A stretch of DNA of 64,000 nucleotides. It comes from Paulownia fortunei (taxonomy: Eukaryota > Streptophyta > Magnoliopsida > Lamiales > Paulowniaceae). Shown here in pieces: positions 11,425 through 23,472 of this stretch; position 1 is the first letter of the stretch, and the number at the start of each line of letters is the position of its first letter. Under the pieces are notes generated by a model. It saw nothing but the letters and a program-made list of their open reading frames with translations. It did no database searches and was not told the origin of the DNA. The DNA lies in assembly GCA_019321725.1 (NCBI GenBank), contig CM033111.1, forward strand, positions 9,672,001-9,736,000, in the 5' to 3' direction. The translations under genes and the position numbers were made by a program.

Positions 11425-11438
11425 ATCTCCCACTTGCC
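11425..11438 (-). other. polypurine tract of copia element
   Basis: On the element strand the run GGGCAAGTGGGAGAT sits directly before the LTR start, and the RNase H stop codon is immediately upstream, so the 3' untranslated region is almost absent. Confidence 0.8.
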
Positions 11439-14400
11439 CTAGCTCCAATTGCCCATGTATCTAAGGCCCATCTTCTCAAGATGTCCGTCGAATATCTTCT
11501 GTGCTAAGGGCTTAGTAAGTGGGTCTGCTACATTTTCTGCTGAGGCAACTCGATCCACAATGACGTCGCCTCTACCAATGATCTCTCTGATCAAGTGATA
11601 TCGTCTCATTATGTGCTTGGATCTTTGATGAGATCTTGGCTCTTTTGCTTGCGCAATAGCTCTATTATTATCACAGTAAATCATAACTGGATCAACAATG
11701 GATGGAATTACATCCAACCCTTGGATGAAATTTCTAATCCAAACAGCTTCTTTTGCTGCATCTGATGCAGCAATATATTCAGCTTCGGTGGTAGAGTCTG
11801 CAGTCGTCTCTTGCTTGGAACTCTTCCAACTGACCGCACCACCATTCAAGGTGAATATGTATCCGGACATGGACTTTGAGTCATCTATATCGGACTGAAA
11901 ACTAGAGTCTGTATATCCCTCCAGTTTTAGTTCTCTATTGCCGTATATCAGAAAGATATCCTTAGTCCTTCTCAAGTACTTGAGGATCATCTTAACGGCT
12001 TTCCAGTGTTCTTCTCCTGGATTGGACTGATATCTGCTCGTGACACTCAGAGCATGTGCTATATTAGGCCTTGTACATAACATTGCATACATTATGCTCC
12101 CTATTGCAGAAGCATAAGGTATGCGAGCCATCTTTTCTCTCTCTTCAGGTATCTTAGGAGACATAACTTTAGAGAGTGAAACCCCATGACTCATAGGCAG
12201 AAATCCTCTCTTGGATTCCTCCATGCTAAACCTTTCTAGCACTTTGTCTATGTACATGGACTGGGATAGTCCGACATCCTTCTGGATCTATCTCTATAGA
12301 TCTTTATCCCTAGGATAAAAGATGCATCTCCCAAGTCCTTCATGGAAAAATGATTAGATAACCAAGTCCTCGTTGACTGCAACATCCCTACATCATTCCC
12401 AATGAGTAGGATGTCATCAACGTAGAGCACAACAAATGTAACTGCACTTCCACTAACCTTCTTGTAGACACATAGTTCATCCGGGTTCTTATGAAAGTCA
12501 AATATTTTGATCGTTTCATCAAACCGGATGTTCCAACTCCTCGAAGCTTGTTTGAGTCCATAAATGAATCTTTGGAGCTTGCAAACCTTTTGCTCGCTCC
12601 CGCTGGATATGAAGCCTTCTGGCTGCTTCATGTAGATCTCTTCCTTAATGTTTCTATTAAGGAAAGCGGTCTTCACATCCATTTACCATATCTCATAGTC
12701 ATAATATGCAGATATGGCTAACAGTATCCGTATGGATTTAAGCATCGCTACTGGTGAAAAAGTTTCCTCATAATCAATTCCTTGCTTCTGAGTATAACCT
12801 TTTACTACTAATCGTGCCTTATAGGTTGCTACCTCTCCATCTACTCCAAGCTTCCGCTTGTAGACCCATTTGCAGCCAATGGGAACAATTTCCTGTGGTG
12901 GGTCCACCAAAGTCCATACCTTGTTGGAGTACATAGAGTCCATTTCGGACTGCATAGCTTCTTGCCACTTCTTCGAGTCGATGTCAGACATCGCCTCTCC
13001 ATAGCTTTTTGGATCATTATCCAAGGGGAGTCCCTCTTCTTTGTTCTCTAACAACAAGTTGTACCTCTTAGGTACCCTTGAGACCCTTTTAGATCTTCGA
13101 AGAGATTGTGCCTTAGAGGGTCCAGCATCAGCTGGTGTACCATTTACTGCATCAGTTGGGGTGTTCTGTGGTTCTTGAACCTCTTCAAGTTCTACGACAT
13201 TGTCACTTCCATCTGAAAGAAATTCTTTTTCAAGGAAGGTAGCATTTCTCGAAACAAACACCCTTTGTTCCGTGGCATCATAGAAATAGTATCCAATAGA
13301 CTCCTTTGGATACCCCACAAACTTGCATAAGTTGGATCTCATATCCAACTTATCTCCCACTAACTGCTTCACATAAGCAGCACACCCCCATACCCTAAGG
13401 TATTTATAGGAAGGTGTCTTTCCATACCATATCTCATATAGTATTTTGGGACGGCTTTAGATGGCACCCTGTTTAATAGGTATGCCGCTGTTTCCAAGGC
13501 ATAGCCCCAGAATGAAAGAGGTAATGAAGTGAAGCTCATCATAGATCTAACCATGTCCAACAAGGTTCGATTCCTGCGTTCCGCAACTCCGTTGAGTTAG
13601 GGAGTAGCAGGAGGAGTCCACTGTGAGAGAATCCCATTCTCTTTTAGATAATCTAAAAATTCTATGCTTAAGTATTCACCTCCTTGATCAGATCGAAGAG
13701 TTTTTATACTTAATCCAGTTTGTTTCTCTACTTCAGTTCTGAATTCTTTGAACTTTTCAAATACTTCAAACTTGTACCTTAAAAGGTACACATAACCATA
13801 CCTAGAGAAGTCATCGGTAAAGGTTAAGAAGTAGTTATAGTTCTCACGGGCACTAACATTTAGTGGCCCACATACATCTGTATGGATCAAATCCAATAGA
13901 TGCTTGGCTCGCTCCACTTGTCCAACAAATGGAGATTTGGTCATCTTTCCTTTGAGGCAGGATTCACAAGTTGGTAGTTCTTGCTCTCTCGTTAGATCAA
14001 GTAATTGTGCCAATTTGTTAATTCTTTTCTCAGAAATATGTCCTAATCTTGCGTGCCACAGGCTCATTGAACTATGATTATCTAATTTTCTTTTATGTTG
14101 TTGAATTGTGAAAATGGGGTTATGGGGAGTAATAGTATATAAACAATTCGTCAAAGAACCAGAATATATAAAATCAGAACGTTTGAAAATGTAACAATTT
14201 CCATTCTCAATGGTAAATCTAAAACCTTCTCTATCCAAAACTGGAATAGAGATAATGTTCTTAATAATATCTGGAATAAAAAGACAATTATTTAAAACTA
14301 TTACATAACCATTCTCTAAAGCCAGATTAACGGTCCCTATAGCTAATGCAGCAACTCTTGCTCCATTTTCCATCTTAAGAATCGTTTCTCCTCCATCCAG

Positions 14401-14622
14401 CTTCCTACTTCTTGCCATCATCTGCAAATCATTGCAAATATGTGAGCCACAACCGGTATCTAATACCCAATAAGTATTGTTAACCGACAAGTTAACTTCA
14501 ACAAAATATATACCTGAACTCTTTAGGCTTGCAAGATACTCCTTGCAATTCCTCTTCCAGTGCCCTGGTTTGCCGCCAGTAATGGCACTTGTCATTGGCT
14601 TGAGAAGAAACCTTTTTGACAC
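11439..14622 (-). pseudogene. copia protease, integrase, reverse transcriptase, RNase H (pol) with lesions
   Basis: From 14622 down: zinc-knuckle remainder (GKPGHWKRNC); aspartic protease with WVLDTGCGSHICND; GAG-pre-integrase HARLGHISEKR and CESC; integrase core Asp in LIHTDVCGP and RSDQGGEY; the third acidic residue lies after a stop near 13597. Reverse transcriptase runs from CKWVYKRK to the YVDDILLIG box (near 12400). RNase H shows GYTDSSF, the TTEAEYIAASDA block and YCDNNRAI, ending MGLRYMGNWS at 11439. Lesions: a stop near 13597, a frameshift near 13443, a stop at 12681 and a frameshift near 12275. The comparable positions in the older copy at 57-60 kb are not all broken the same way, so the lesions arose independently. 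Nearly all enzymatic motifs survive. Confidence 0.92.
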
Positions 14623-15332
14623 CGCCCTTAGCTTTCAGCTTGTTGGGTTTAGAGGAACCCTTTCCCTTCTTCTTTCCTTTCTTGGGCTTTTTAGCCTTTG
14701 ATCCGGAAGAAGATCCAACAAGCAGAACCGGCTTGTCCTTTTTCATGGTGGACTCAGCCATCTTTAACATGTTCACAAGCTCAGCGAGACTAGTCTCCAT
14801 GTTGTACATGTTAAAGTTGACAACAAAGGTGTCAAATGATGGAGGCAGAGACTGCAGCAGAAGGTCCGTATAGAGTTCGTTCTCCATAACGACTCCAAGG
14901 GACGCCAGCCTTTCAATAAGGGCTATCATCTTCAATCCATGATCATGGACTGAAGAGCCCTCAGTCATACGACATCTGAAAAGCTCTTTTGAGATCTGAT
15001 ATCTCGTCTGCCGAGTTCTTTCACCATACAACTCTTGTAGGTGAATGAAGATCCCATAGGCAGTATCTTGATCCTCATTCTGCCTCTGCAGCTCATTTGA
15101 CATTGATGCCAACATGTAGCATCGAGCCTGCAGATTGTCATCAACATGACGTAAATAACCTGCATAATCCTCTGAAGTAATATCCTCGCGGTACCAAAGG
15201 AGGCGCAGTGTCGAGGACATATGCCCTCTTCTCTGACTGAAGAACTATCTTCAGGTTTCTTAGCCAATCGACAAAATTAGGTCCAGTTAATTTGTTTTGT
15301 TCAATGATTGTTGCAAGTGGATTCTTTGCCAT
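14498..15332 (-). pseudogene. copia gag (nucleocapsid) with frameshifts
   Basis: Starts with MAKNPLATIIEQNKLTGPNF at 15332, followed by the W-containing opening typical of copia gag (UBN2/DUF4219-like), then DTAYGIFIHLQELYGE, LFRCRMTEGSSVHDH and LLQSLPPSFDTF. A Lys/Gly-rich stretch leads to a CCHC zinc knuckle split by a one-base insertion near 14575 (CHY in one frame, GKPGHWKRNC in the next). Another shift lies near 15190. Gag forms the particle that packages element RNA. Copy 2 at 60.0-60.84 kb reads through both shift points, which confirms that they are local lesions. Confidence 0.9.
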
Positions 15333-16921
15333 TTTAGTAGAATAATCTACAAAATATGCAAGAAGCAGAAAATGAGTAAACTATGGGAAAAACATATTCA
15401 TTTAATATAAGGTCTTTAATACTAAATGTCTCCCACTATTTTCTTCGAATTCCATCACCCCTAATGGAATTTCGGGAAATCAAATTTCCTAGTGAGCTTG
15501 AGGTCCAATGGAAATATTTCACACCCCAATTTTATGAGCCCATGAATATTTTTATCGGTAGTCAACTCTTTGACGATTATATCACTATACAACCCTCAAG
15601 TTTGTTTTGCCTCACCTCTTCTCATATACCCCAATTTTATGAGCCCATATGGTACTAAGTGTAAAACAATACCCATCAAATTTTCATGTAGATAGAGCAT
15701 CAAGATGTCCCACGACTCATGGTCAACATAATAACGATTCCATCCCACGAGCATCTCTATGCTTGGTAGAGATCACAGCTTTCCAACATAAGACCACCCC
15801 ACGACTCATGGTCAGTGATCAAGTGCGGTAGCGGTCGTCATGTCTCTATCTTTGATGGTAGGCATGGAACGATAGGTCCTACCTAACTTGTCCATTTTTG
15901 TTTGAAATCGAATTTTCAAAAAATTCTTTTACTTAATTTTAATAAATTAAGTGGGGTTTAATTTTATCCAATACCTCATCATAATTTAAATTATGTTGGT
16001 TATTTAATGCATGACATCATAATATCATTCCACAAGTATAAAAGCATTAAATAAAATCCTAAGCATGCATCTAATACATACTTAAATAAATGGATGATCA
16101 TGAACCAGTCCTATGCGGTCCATTTGAGCCAAAAATGGACCTAAGGTCAGTTTAAGGGTAATAAAATGGAATAGAACCTATTCTATTACATAATTGTATC
16201 CCATACAATCATGGGCCTTCTTTTTTATTCTCCTTCGTCTTCCAAAGAAAAAGAAAAACCTTACCTTCTATTCTACTCTCTTTACAGAAAATAAAATAAC
16301 TTACATAAATGAAATAAGAGGCTCACAGGCCCCATTTTAATACCCAAAAATATTAAATAAAACCAATCACATTGGTCCAATGGCTCATGATCATTCCATA
16401 CATGCTCATAATTAACATCATATGTAATTATCAAAATATGTAAATTTACAAAATTGTTAAACGCAATTTTTCTTTTAACTTAGTATAATTTTTAATTGCT
16501 TGAAAAATAATTTTTCTTTGAAAAACAATTTTTCAGAAAAAATTAAAATTAACATTTAATTTTAATATTCCAGAAAATAAAAAAAATAAAAAATAAAAAA
16601 AATGGACCTGGAACGACACGACGAGCAGCACCACTGCTGCCCGTCGAGCGCGCAGTCGGGCGCCCAACGCCCAGCTGTCGGGTGACGGGCGCCGGCACCC
16701 GCTGCTGGGTGCCTGCTCGTGCAGCCGTCGGGTGTCTGACACCAGACGCCGGCGATTTTTTTTTTTTTTTTTTTCATATTTAAACAATTTAAATAAGCAA
16801 TTAAAATTATTCCAATTAAAAATTTCTAAAATATGCAAAATCAAATTTTATATAATTAACATGAATTTAAACAATTTAAAAACATGTATTCATATTCCGA
16901 AATTCACTAAATAAGCGAAAT
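15333..16921 (-). other. 5' leader of copia element, including a GC-rich island
   Basis: Untranslated leader between primer-binding site and gag, mostly AT-rich, with two short repeats of the ATTTTATGAGCCCAT block near 15520 and 15630. A sharply bounded island of about 150 bp (16602-16756) is very GC-rich, lies between A-rich and T-rich runs, and contains GGTGTCTGACACC and several GGGCGCC-type inverted blocks. The corresponding part of copy 2 (near 61768) lacks about 400 bp including this island. Confidence 0.7.
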
Positions 16922-16922
16922 C

Positions 16923-16937
16923 GTGGCTTTGATACCA
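16923..16937 (-). other. primer-binding site (initiator tRNA-Met type)
   Basis: On the element strand TGGTATCAAAGCCACG follows the 5' LTR after one base. This resembles the copia-typical TGGTATCAGAGC complement of initiator tRNA-Met. Confidence 0.85.
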
Positions 16938-16938
16938 C

Positions 16939-19152
16939 TGTTGGGCTCGCTATAATCGCAAGGGTATACGCAGCGGAAAATTAAAATTTTTTTTTATCAA
17001 ACATAAATTTAACCCCTTTGATTCAAAAACAATTTTAACGATCGCGCTTATTCAAGTGAATATATAAATAAATATAAAATTGAATTATACCTTTCGTGCA
17101 CTCCGGTTGTTGTAGGGAATGAAGCAATCAATTGCTTATCCTGAACTATCAGAACTCGCAGAGATCCAAGTGTCTCCCCTCTATCAGGTCCGCGGTACGA
17201 AAAACAACACCAATCAAAAGGATTCGCTAGTATCCTTTTAATTGTTTACTAATCTAGAACCGGAGTATATTTTCAAGAACAATAAAGATAGATTCTTTAA
17301 GTTCTTGAAACAATAATATGAAGAAAATAACAAGAAACTGATTTTCTTTTTCTTTCTTTTCTTTTCTTGAAGAGTAAAAATAGAAGACTTTAAACAAAAT
17401 ATTTTTGCTCAAATTTTTGAATTGAATTATGTAATTTTCATCCCTCATATATATATGGTTGAAAATTTTAATCCTTTTCCAACTCTTGGAAAGTTTTTCT
17501 ATTTTGAACTACTTCAGAAACTTATCTTGGAAGGATTCCAAATCTTTCAAGAACTCTTCTTTTTTCACTCTTCTATTGTATGTGGACTAATTTGAGACTA
17601 CATTAATCATCAAAATTGTCTACATACATTGTTGATATTAATTTGAACTTTTCAAATAATATCAAGATAGATATATATCATATATATATACTATAATTAT
17701 ATTTATACATAAATTAAATCTTAGTGGCCTATTTTATCCTATAAAATTGGTCACTATATTTATTTATCTATAAATATGTTAATTAAATAAATCATATTTA
17801 TTTAATTTATTCTCTTCATACTTTAGTGGGCTTCTTAAGTGATCCACATTTATTTTGGGCTTGGACTCAAAAATCCCCAAATCAATTCAATTCCAATTTA
17901 ATCAATCCAATTGATTAATTTCATTTACTCCAATTGGGCTTCCTAATCAAATTAGGTCCAATTAAATAATCCAATTACTTAATTGAATAATTTAATTTAA
18001 CTATTAAATTAAATAGAACCCTTATTTAATTAATTGATCAGTATTAATTAATTAATTTCCAACCATTGGATAAAATCTAAAATTAAAAATGTTACTTTTC
18101 ATAAAGATGTGTGACCCTCTTAGGTTCACTACTAAGCTAGTAGTGGGTTTGCAACATTTGCAACTTATGAATAACAATTATTCCAATTAATTAATCCGCT
18201 TAGAATCAACTCCTTAATTTCAAGAACCTCACTAACCATGAAAACACCTAGCAAGTAATCATGGCAAACTAGTCTTAGGTGAAATAGCGAGTAAACCTAT
18301 TTCAGTTGCGAGTGCCATACACGTACGGTCCTTTCAACAGCTAATCTCCTGATTGAATCTAAGGCATGGATTATAAGTCGAAACCCTAAATGATTCAATT
18401 GCTGTGATCCCATTTCAAGTTCCAATGATTCTTGATGAATCATAATTCATTCTGCCTTGGCCAAGGTCTTTGAATCACAAACTATGAAAACACAGGAGAT
18501 TCCCTTGTTTAAAAAAAAAAACAAGTGTCGAATTCTATGTTGGCCACTAACAAACCTCCATGCACACCAGTGCAACACCCAACATACCCCCTTTGTGATT
18601 GTCAAGCAATCAGAAGATATATCAAAGTGCTGCAGGATGCACACAAGGCTATCATCGTGCCTCAAGTCTAAGGACTAGTCGTGTACTATCGCAACACAGA
18701 AATTCTTATTTCGACGGTCAAAGCCTCCAACTAAGAATTTCTTGCGGGCCATATTCGGTGTACTTATTCCCTATCAAGCACCCACATATATGCACTTACG
18801 TCTCTACGCTAATGCCAATGGAATGTGATATTCTCGTCTCATGAGCATGCATTATATGTACGAGTCTTATTGAGCTATTTGATATCCCATCTCAAAAAAC
18901 TCTCGACTCGGAACTTATTTAAAACCAAAGCCTTAGAGACATGTTCCATGATCGCCATCATATGCGCGACCATGCCCCGTAGCTAAATTTGGTCTAAGGA
19001 CTTTATCTAATGTGCAGAAATAAAAAAATGCAAGACATAAGATAAAGAAAATGACTTTTTATTAATATGATTCCCAATAAGATTGTCTTTACAAAAGCAA
19101 AAGAGTATAATACACCCAATCTAATTGGGGCGTTGGGCATCCTACTCTAACA
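16939..19152 (-). repeat. 5' LTR of copia element (right copy)
   Basis: About 2214 bp; on the element strand it starts TGTTAGAGTAGG at 19152 and ends GCGAGCCCAACA at 16939, a canonical TG...CA. It differs from the left LTR by scattered substitutions and small indels, such as an extra AACATTTGC near 18155. Confidence 0.94.
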
Positions 19153-19465
19153 ATTAGGTGCTCGGGAATCCGACCTCTAGCAACTAAGAGTAAATTCTTT
19201 AAATAAATCAGAGAATCGGGAATCCAATCTTCAATAATTAATTAGGAGCTCAAGAATCCGCCCTCCAACAATTAAAGATGAACGCCTTAAAAAATTAGGA
19301 GCTCGAGAAATCAACTTCCAACCACTAAATGCGAATGCCTTAAGTGAATTAGGAGCTTGGGAATCTAACGTGCATCAACTAAAGCTTTAAATGAATTTGG
19401 AGTTTGGAAATCCGACATCCAGCAACTAAGGGCGATTGCCTTAAAGACTAGGACCTCAGGAATCC
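19153..19465. repeat. ~55-bp minisatellite, right part
   Basis: Continuation of the array interrupted at 9217; about six diverged units with the GAATCCGACCTCCAGCAACT core. The first five bases are the copia target duplication. Confidence 0.75.
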
Positions 19466-20389
19466 ATATGAAGGGTAAGGAAGTTGACCTGAAATTAGCT
19501 TAATCTAACTTAGTGATAAGTCACACGATCGTTTATACTTGATTAAGAGCGATGCTCTGACCAATGAAGGATCAAGGATCTGGTCTCCAACCGCTTGACG
19601 TATTCCAAATCACGATAGGCAAATATATATTTTGTCTACTTGCAATTTCAAATAGTATTAAAAGAAAAAAGGGAGAAAAATGAAATATAGTTGGGCTCAA
19701 CAGACATTGAGCTCATGTAGTTGGATCGATTGTCAATGTAAAAGGGACTAAGCTCTTTGATTGCGACAAAGGTCATTGGTTGTTAAGCTAGGATGCTTTG
19801 TTGGCCTTATTGATTGTAAGTTTAGAGCTTAATATGAGTTCATTGCTTATGAATTGACCCTCTAATATTGAGAACCTCGGCCATCATAGACCATAGTTCC
19901 GCCATAAAAAAAAAAAGACTCCACTCTCACAGCTCATGAAGTGAACTACAAAAATGGAGGACTAGATGATGTCTCATAAATTAGCCCTAGTAATGAGTTA
20001 ATTTCAGATGGAATATTTTGAACTTAAAGACGAATATGGGCTATTTTAGAGCTATAACTAGTAGAGTCCTATTGATATACAGTTCTTGAAAAGCAATTGG
20101 ATATTCCAATAAGATAATTTAAAGAAGATTTGTTACATAAGGTAACTACCTTTTTTCTTCATATAAATAACTCTTCTCCTCTATGGAATAAGGTATATAT
20201 TTTTAACATCCAGATTACTTGAATTGCTTTGATATTTGATATTCCATATCAAATTAATTTATAACTTAAGTGTTAGAGGGGTTACGTTGGGGAACCCAAC
20301 ATCCCTCCTAACGCTTTATGGTTTTACAGATTGATAATTATAGGTAAAACCATTAATTCATAATAAGAACACATGATAAAAGGTAAAAT
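19466..20389. other. unassigned sequence, possible decayed LTR remnant
   Basis: No coding sequence. A TATA-like ATATAAATAA (20161-20170) followed by pyrimidine-rich DNA, and a short inverted repeat GTTGGGGAACCCAAC near 20289, resemble an LTR promoter and terminus, but no partner LTR is present. Together with the minisatellite it may be the remains of one older element; this is a guess. Confidence 0.3.
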
Positions 20390-20854
20390 TTATTTGATGG
20401 TGAATTTTATGCACATCAAATTAGCACCATATGTGGAAACGATAAAGCTTGGATGTGAGAAAGATTGACTAATTTCTTGTGTTTTATTCATGATTCTTAT
20501 TTGTGCCCCAAATTCAAAATTCTTTGTCAAATCGCCTTATCTCACACTTTAAGCTTCTTCATCACAAAACCCAAGTCACAGATGGAGGCAAAGAACCAAA
20601 AGTTAAAAAAGAATCAAGAAAAGAAAAAGAAAAATATGACCTTGATAGGCTTAGCCAAGTACCAAATAGTATTTTGGCTCATATGCCTCTTTTCTTGACA
20701 CAAAAACTGCCATTAGAACATCAGTTATGTCCAAGTGTTGCAGGTTTTTTATGGACATTACCATGGCTTGATCTCTAGGAAAAATTTGATTCATACGGCA
20801 ATGTTTTTCAAAGACAAGAAATATAGTGTTATTTCCTTAAAGTTATATGTTAAC
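20390..20854 (+). pseudogene. F-box protein fragment, copy 2 (upstream part)
   Basis: Direct duplicate of 8025-8480. The reading frame retains MEAKNQKLKKNQEKKKKN, and an adjacent frame reads YDLDRLSQVPNSILAHMPLF; a one-base shift then gives LDTKTAIRTSVMSKCCRFF. This is the F-box module with its Pro retained, unlike copy 1. The gene copy is interrupted at 20854 by the LTR element; its downstream continuation appears at 22153-22241 and again at 27161-27433. Broken by frameshift and insertion. Confidence 0.68.
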
Positions 20855-22152
20855 TGATGAGTGGTCTTTATACCCATTAATTTATTATCATTTACTTGAT
20901 TTTTTTGATAATTTTTTAGAATTTCTAGTAAATTTTATCATCATTTTTAATATTGTTTTGCATATTTGAGTGTGAAAAGAGAAGTCAACTTGGAGTTAAA
21001 AAATCTGCAATTTTTCTAAAAAACCAAAATTAATGGAATTCTAGAGAGACCAGCGCCTATGTACTAGCCAGTCAGCGACTAGGCAATGGTTGGTGAGAAG
21101 AATAAAAAAAATAGGCATAGGGCAATATATGCAGCACCTAAGCACTCTGTTTCTGAGCCTAGGCATTGCGACACGAACAAGTGTCCTAATCCGGCTCAAC
21201 CTTAAGAAAAAGAGGAGGAAAATAAGATTTCTTTTATCATTAAAAAGGGGGATTGATTCAGAAACATATTCAGAGAGAAAAAGAAGCCCGTAACTTTAAG
21301 AAACAAGATTTGGAGAAGAAGATTCATCAATCCAGAAATGGATTCACAGCACTTTGTCAAGATTTCTCCAAAGTCTAGTTTTTCTCTATTTTCTTCTTTT
21401 TCTTCTTCTTATTTTATCATGTCTACGAATTCTGTTATGATGTTTTTCAATTTTAGCATGAACTAATTTTCTTTTCTATAGTTATGATGTAGCCTGATTA
21501 TGACGTTATGAATTTTTCTATCAATTCAATTGATTATTTACTTTTCCTAATTGATTATTTAATATTGTTCTTAATGCTTCTAATTATTTGATCACCAATT
21601 AGATGATTTGTTAATTGTAACGATCCAGGAGGTGATTTATGTATCTAGTTTATTATGTTGAATGTCATAAATTGCATGTGAGATAGGAATACACTTGCAT
21701 GGTTTGTGTAGTCGCTACATGAGATTCACAAAGCTTAATAAATTATTGATTGTTGTAATTCATATAGAAATATAATGGATTAGTAACTGATAATATTTTT
21801 ATTAGATATTGGGAGAGGCTAGTGGATAATTAAAGGATTCTCGACTATCAATTAGGAGAATAAATTTAAATTGATGAGATAGGATATTCAATTCTGATTA
21901 ATTACGGTGAAATCAAAAGTCCTGGGTTTTCAATTCATTGATTTAATCCTTATTTGATTTTGAGTTTGCATTGATTTTAGGTAAATTTTAGTTTAGTAAA
22001 TAACACTTTGTTGTTTTGATATTTCAAATAAAATTAGAGTTAACATAATTTCGATACTTAATAACAATCAATCATTGTGGGAATAATACTTTACTCATCT
22101 TTATATTACTTGTTAACGTCAATGTGTACTTTCGTTCACAAAATTCACAACT
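20855..22152 (+). repeat. LTR of Athila-type element, left copy
   Basis: Starts TGATGAGTGG; the end aligned with the other LTR falls at 22152. Contains GCGCCTA/TAGGCAT-type motifs near 21050-21170 that are partly deleted in the right copy. Small open frames (for example 21090-21293) are not genes. Confidence 0.82.
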
Positions 22153-22241
22153 TTAGCCATGTTTTTGAAATTCTCTATGTGCACAACAACTACACATCAT
22201 TGCTTTTTGGGGTAGTTAGAAGAGAAGTATGCACCTATCAA
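22153..22241. repeat. duplicated F-box host flank behind left LTR
   Basis: Matches 27161-27249 and 8490-8578: ATGTTTTTGAAAT, the GTGCACAAC and CACATCATTGCTTTTT blocks, and GCACCTATCAA. The three copies diverge after GCACCTATCAA, fixing the junction with element interior at 22241/22242. Confidence 0.8.
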
Positions 22242-22501
22242 ATATTGACATGACAAACACATTGACTTGGTCCTGGGTTAAAAGGTTTTATTGTTTAACT
22301 CACAATTGCGTTTATTTCAATGGTAAGCTTCAATCGAGGTGGTCCGGGCCATTCATAGTTGTTCATATATTTCCATATGGTGCTATTGAGATTCAAGCTA
22401 ATGATCAAAAATTGAAAGTGAATGGACAAAGGCTCAAGCTATACATTGAAGGTGGAGAACATGATCCAAAATCCACCACCTCCTCGGCAGACCCAAATTG
22501 A
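22242..22501 (+). pseudogene. gypsy integrase C-terminal tail
   Basis: The frame ending at 22501 reads GKLQSRWSGPFIVVHIFPYG, then AIEIQ and KVNGQRLKLYIEGGEHD. This is the signature end of Athila/Tat pol (GPF/Y module and VNGQRLK). Only the last ~80 residues remain, broken by a frameshift near the front; the catalytic core has been lost at the 22241 junction. Confidence 0.85.
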
Positions 22502-23472
22502 TGAGCTTCAGAGACAGTCAAGCTGAAGACTATAAATCAAGCACTTCTTGGGAGAAACCTAAATATGTTATATATAATTTTACTTGTTATGTAGGTTTAT
22601 TTAATTATTTTAATACTCATATTTCTTAGTTTTGATATAAATATATGGGTCTCATTTCAGGGTACAACTCAAGTTTGGACGAAGAATAAGAAATGATATG
22701 TTAATGAGCCTAACCAGCTGAAATGCAAGAAAATGAAGAAGAAAAAGAAAAAAATATAAATTGGGTAGAAAGCCCAACTTCTAGGCACTAGGAACTGTCA
22801 GAATTAGGTAGTCAGCCCAGTGCTTAGGCATTGGGTTATGCCCACAAAAGGGCAGTAAGCCGAGCACCTAAGTGCTAGGCAACCAGTGCCTAGGCGCTGG
22901 GTTATTCTTAAAAAAAATTACCCTACCCTCTTCCCTTTATTTCATTTCTTTCACCGTATTTCCCATATTTCCTCTCTTAACCACCCCATCCCCATTATCT
23001 TGCTCTCCATTACTCCCCACTCTTCAATTCTACACTTTTATTCCTGTTTTATACTCATTATACTCTTCCTTCTCTTTTCTTTTGTGGATAGGTATTTTGA
23101 AGATATTCTCCCAACTCAATTTAAGCAAGAAGGAAACTTCCATGGATGACTACTTTTAGTTTCTTGGATTGAAGATTTGTGCTTATATGTAATGAGTATT
23201 GGGTGATGATTGGTTAATTAATTGTTTGTTATTGGTTGATCAATTTGGAGTATTGGTTCTCTAAGGTTAGCAAAACAAGAAGAGATTTTATTCATGCCCG
23301 CTAGTTTTTTTCATAAAAGGTTAGAGAGAAACTGTTGATTTTATTGCCTCATTTAGAGCTTGTTCTCGAATATTTATTTGGTGTTTGATTATTGGGGATT
23401 GTTCTGAGATGATTTTGTAAGATAAGATAGTTGATTGTGGTTATTTTTGGCATTCTTGAGTTAGATTGACAT

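Larger units (their letters stand above)
9218..19152 (-). mobile_element. nearly complete Ty1/copia retrotransposon
   Basis: Two LTRs of about 2.2 kb flank a 5.5-kb interior with primer-binding site, gag, protease, integrase, reverse transcriptase, RNase H and polypurine tract in copia order on the minus strand. Exact 5-bp target duplications (ATTAG at 9213-9217 and 19153-19157) bracket it. It sits inside a minisatellite that continues on the other side, which independently proves the boundaries. The LTRs look very similar by eye, so it is among the youngest elements here, but gag and pol carry several frameshifts and stops. A second, more decayed member lies at 53.16-64.0 kb. Confidence 0.95.

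Noticed and set aside
16533..16844. Open frames over the GC-rich island of the copia leader
   Set aside because: Flanked by poly-A and poly-T runs that translate to Lys/Phe strings; lies in the untranslated leader and is absent in the older copy.
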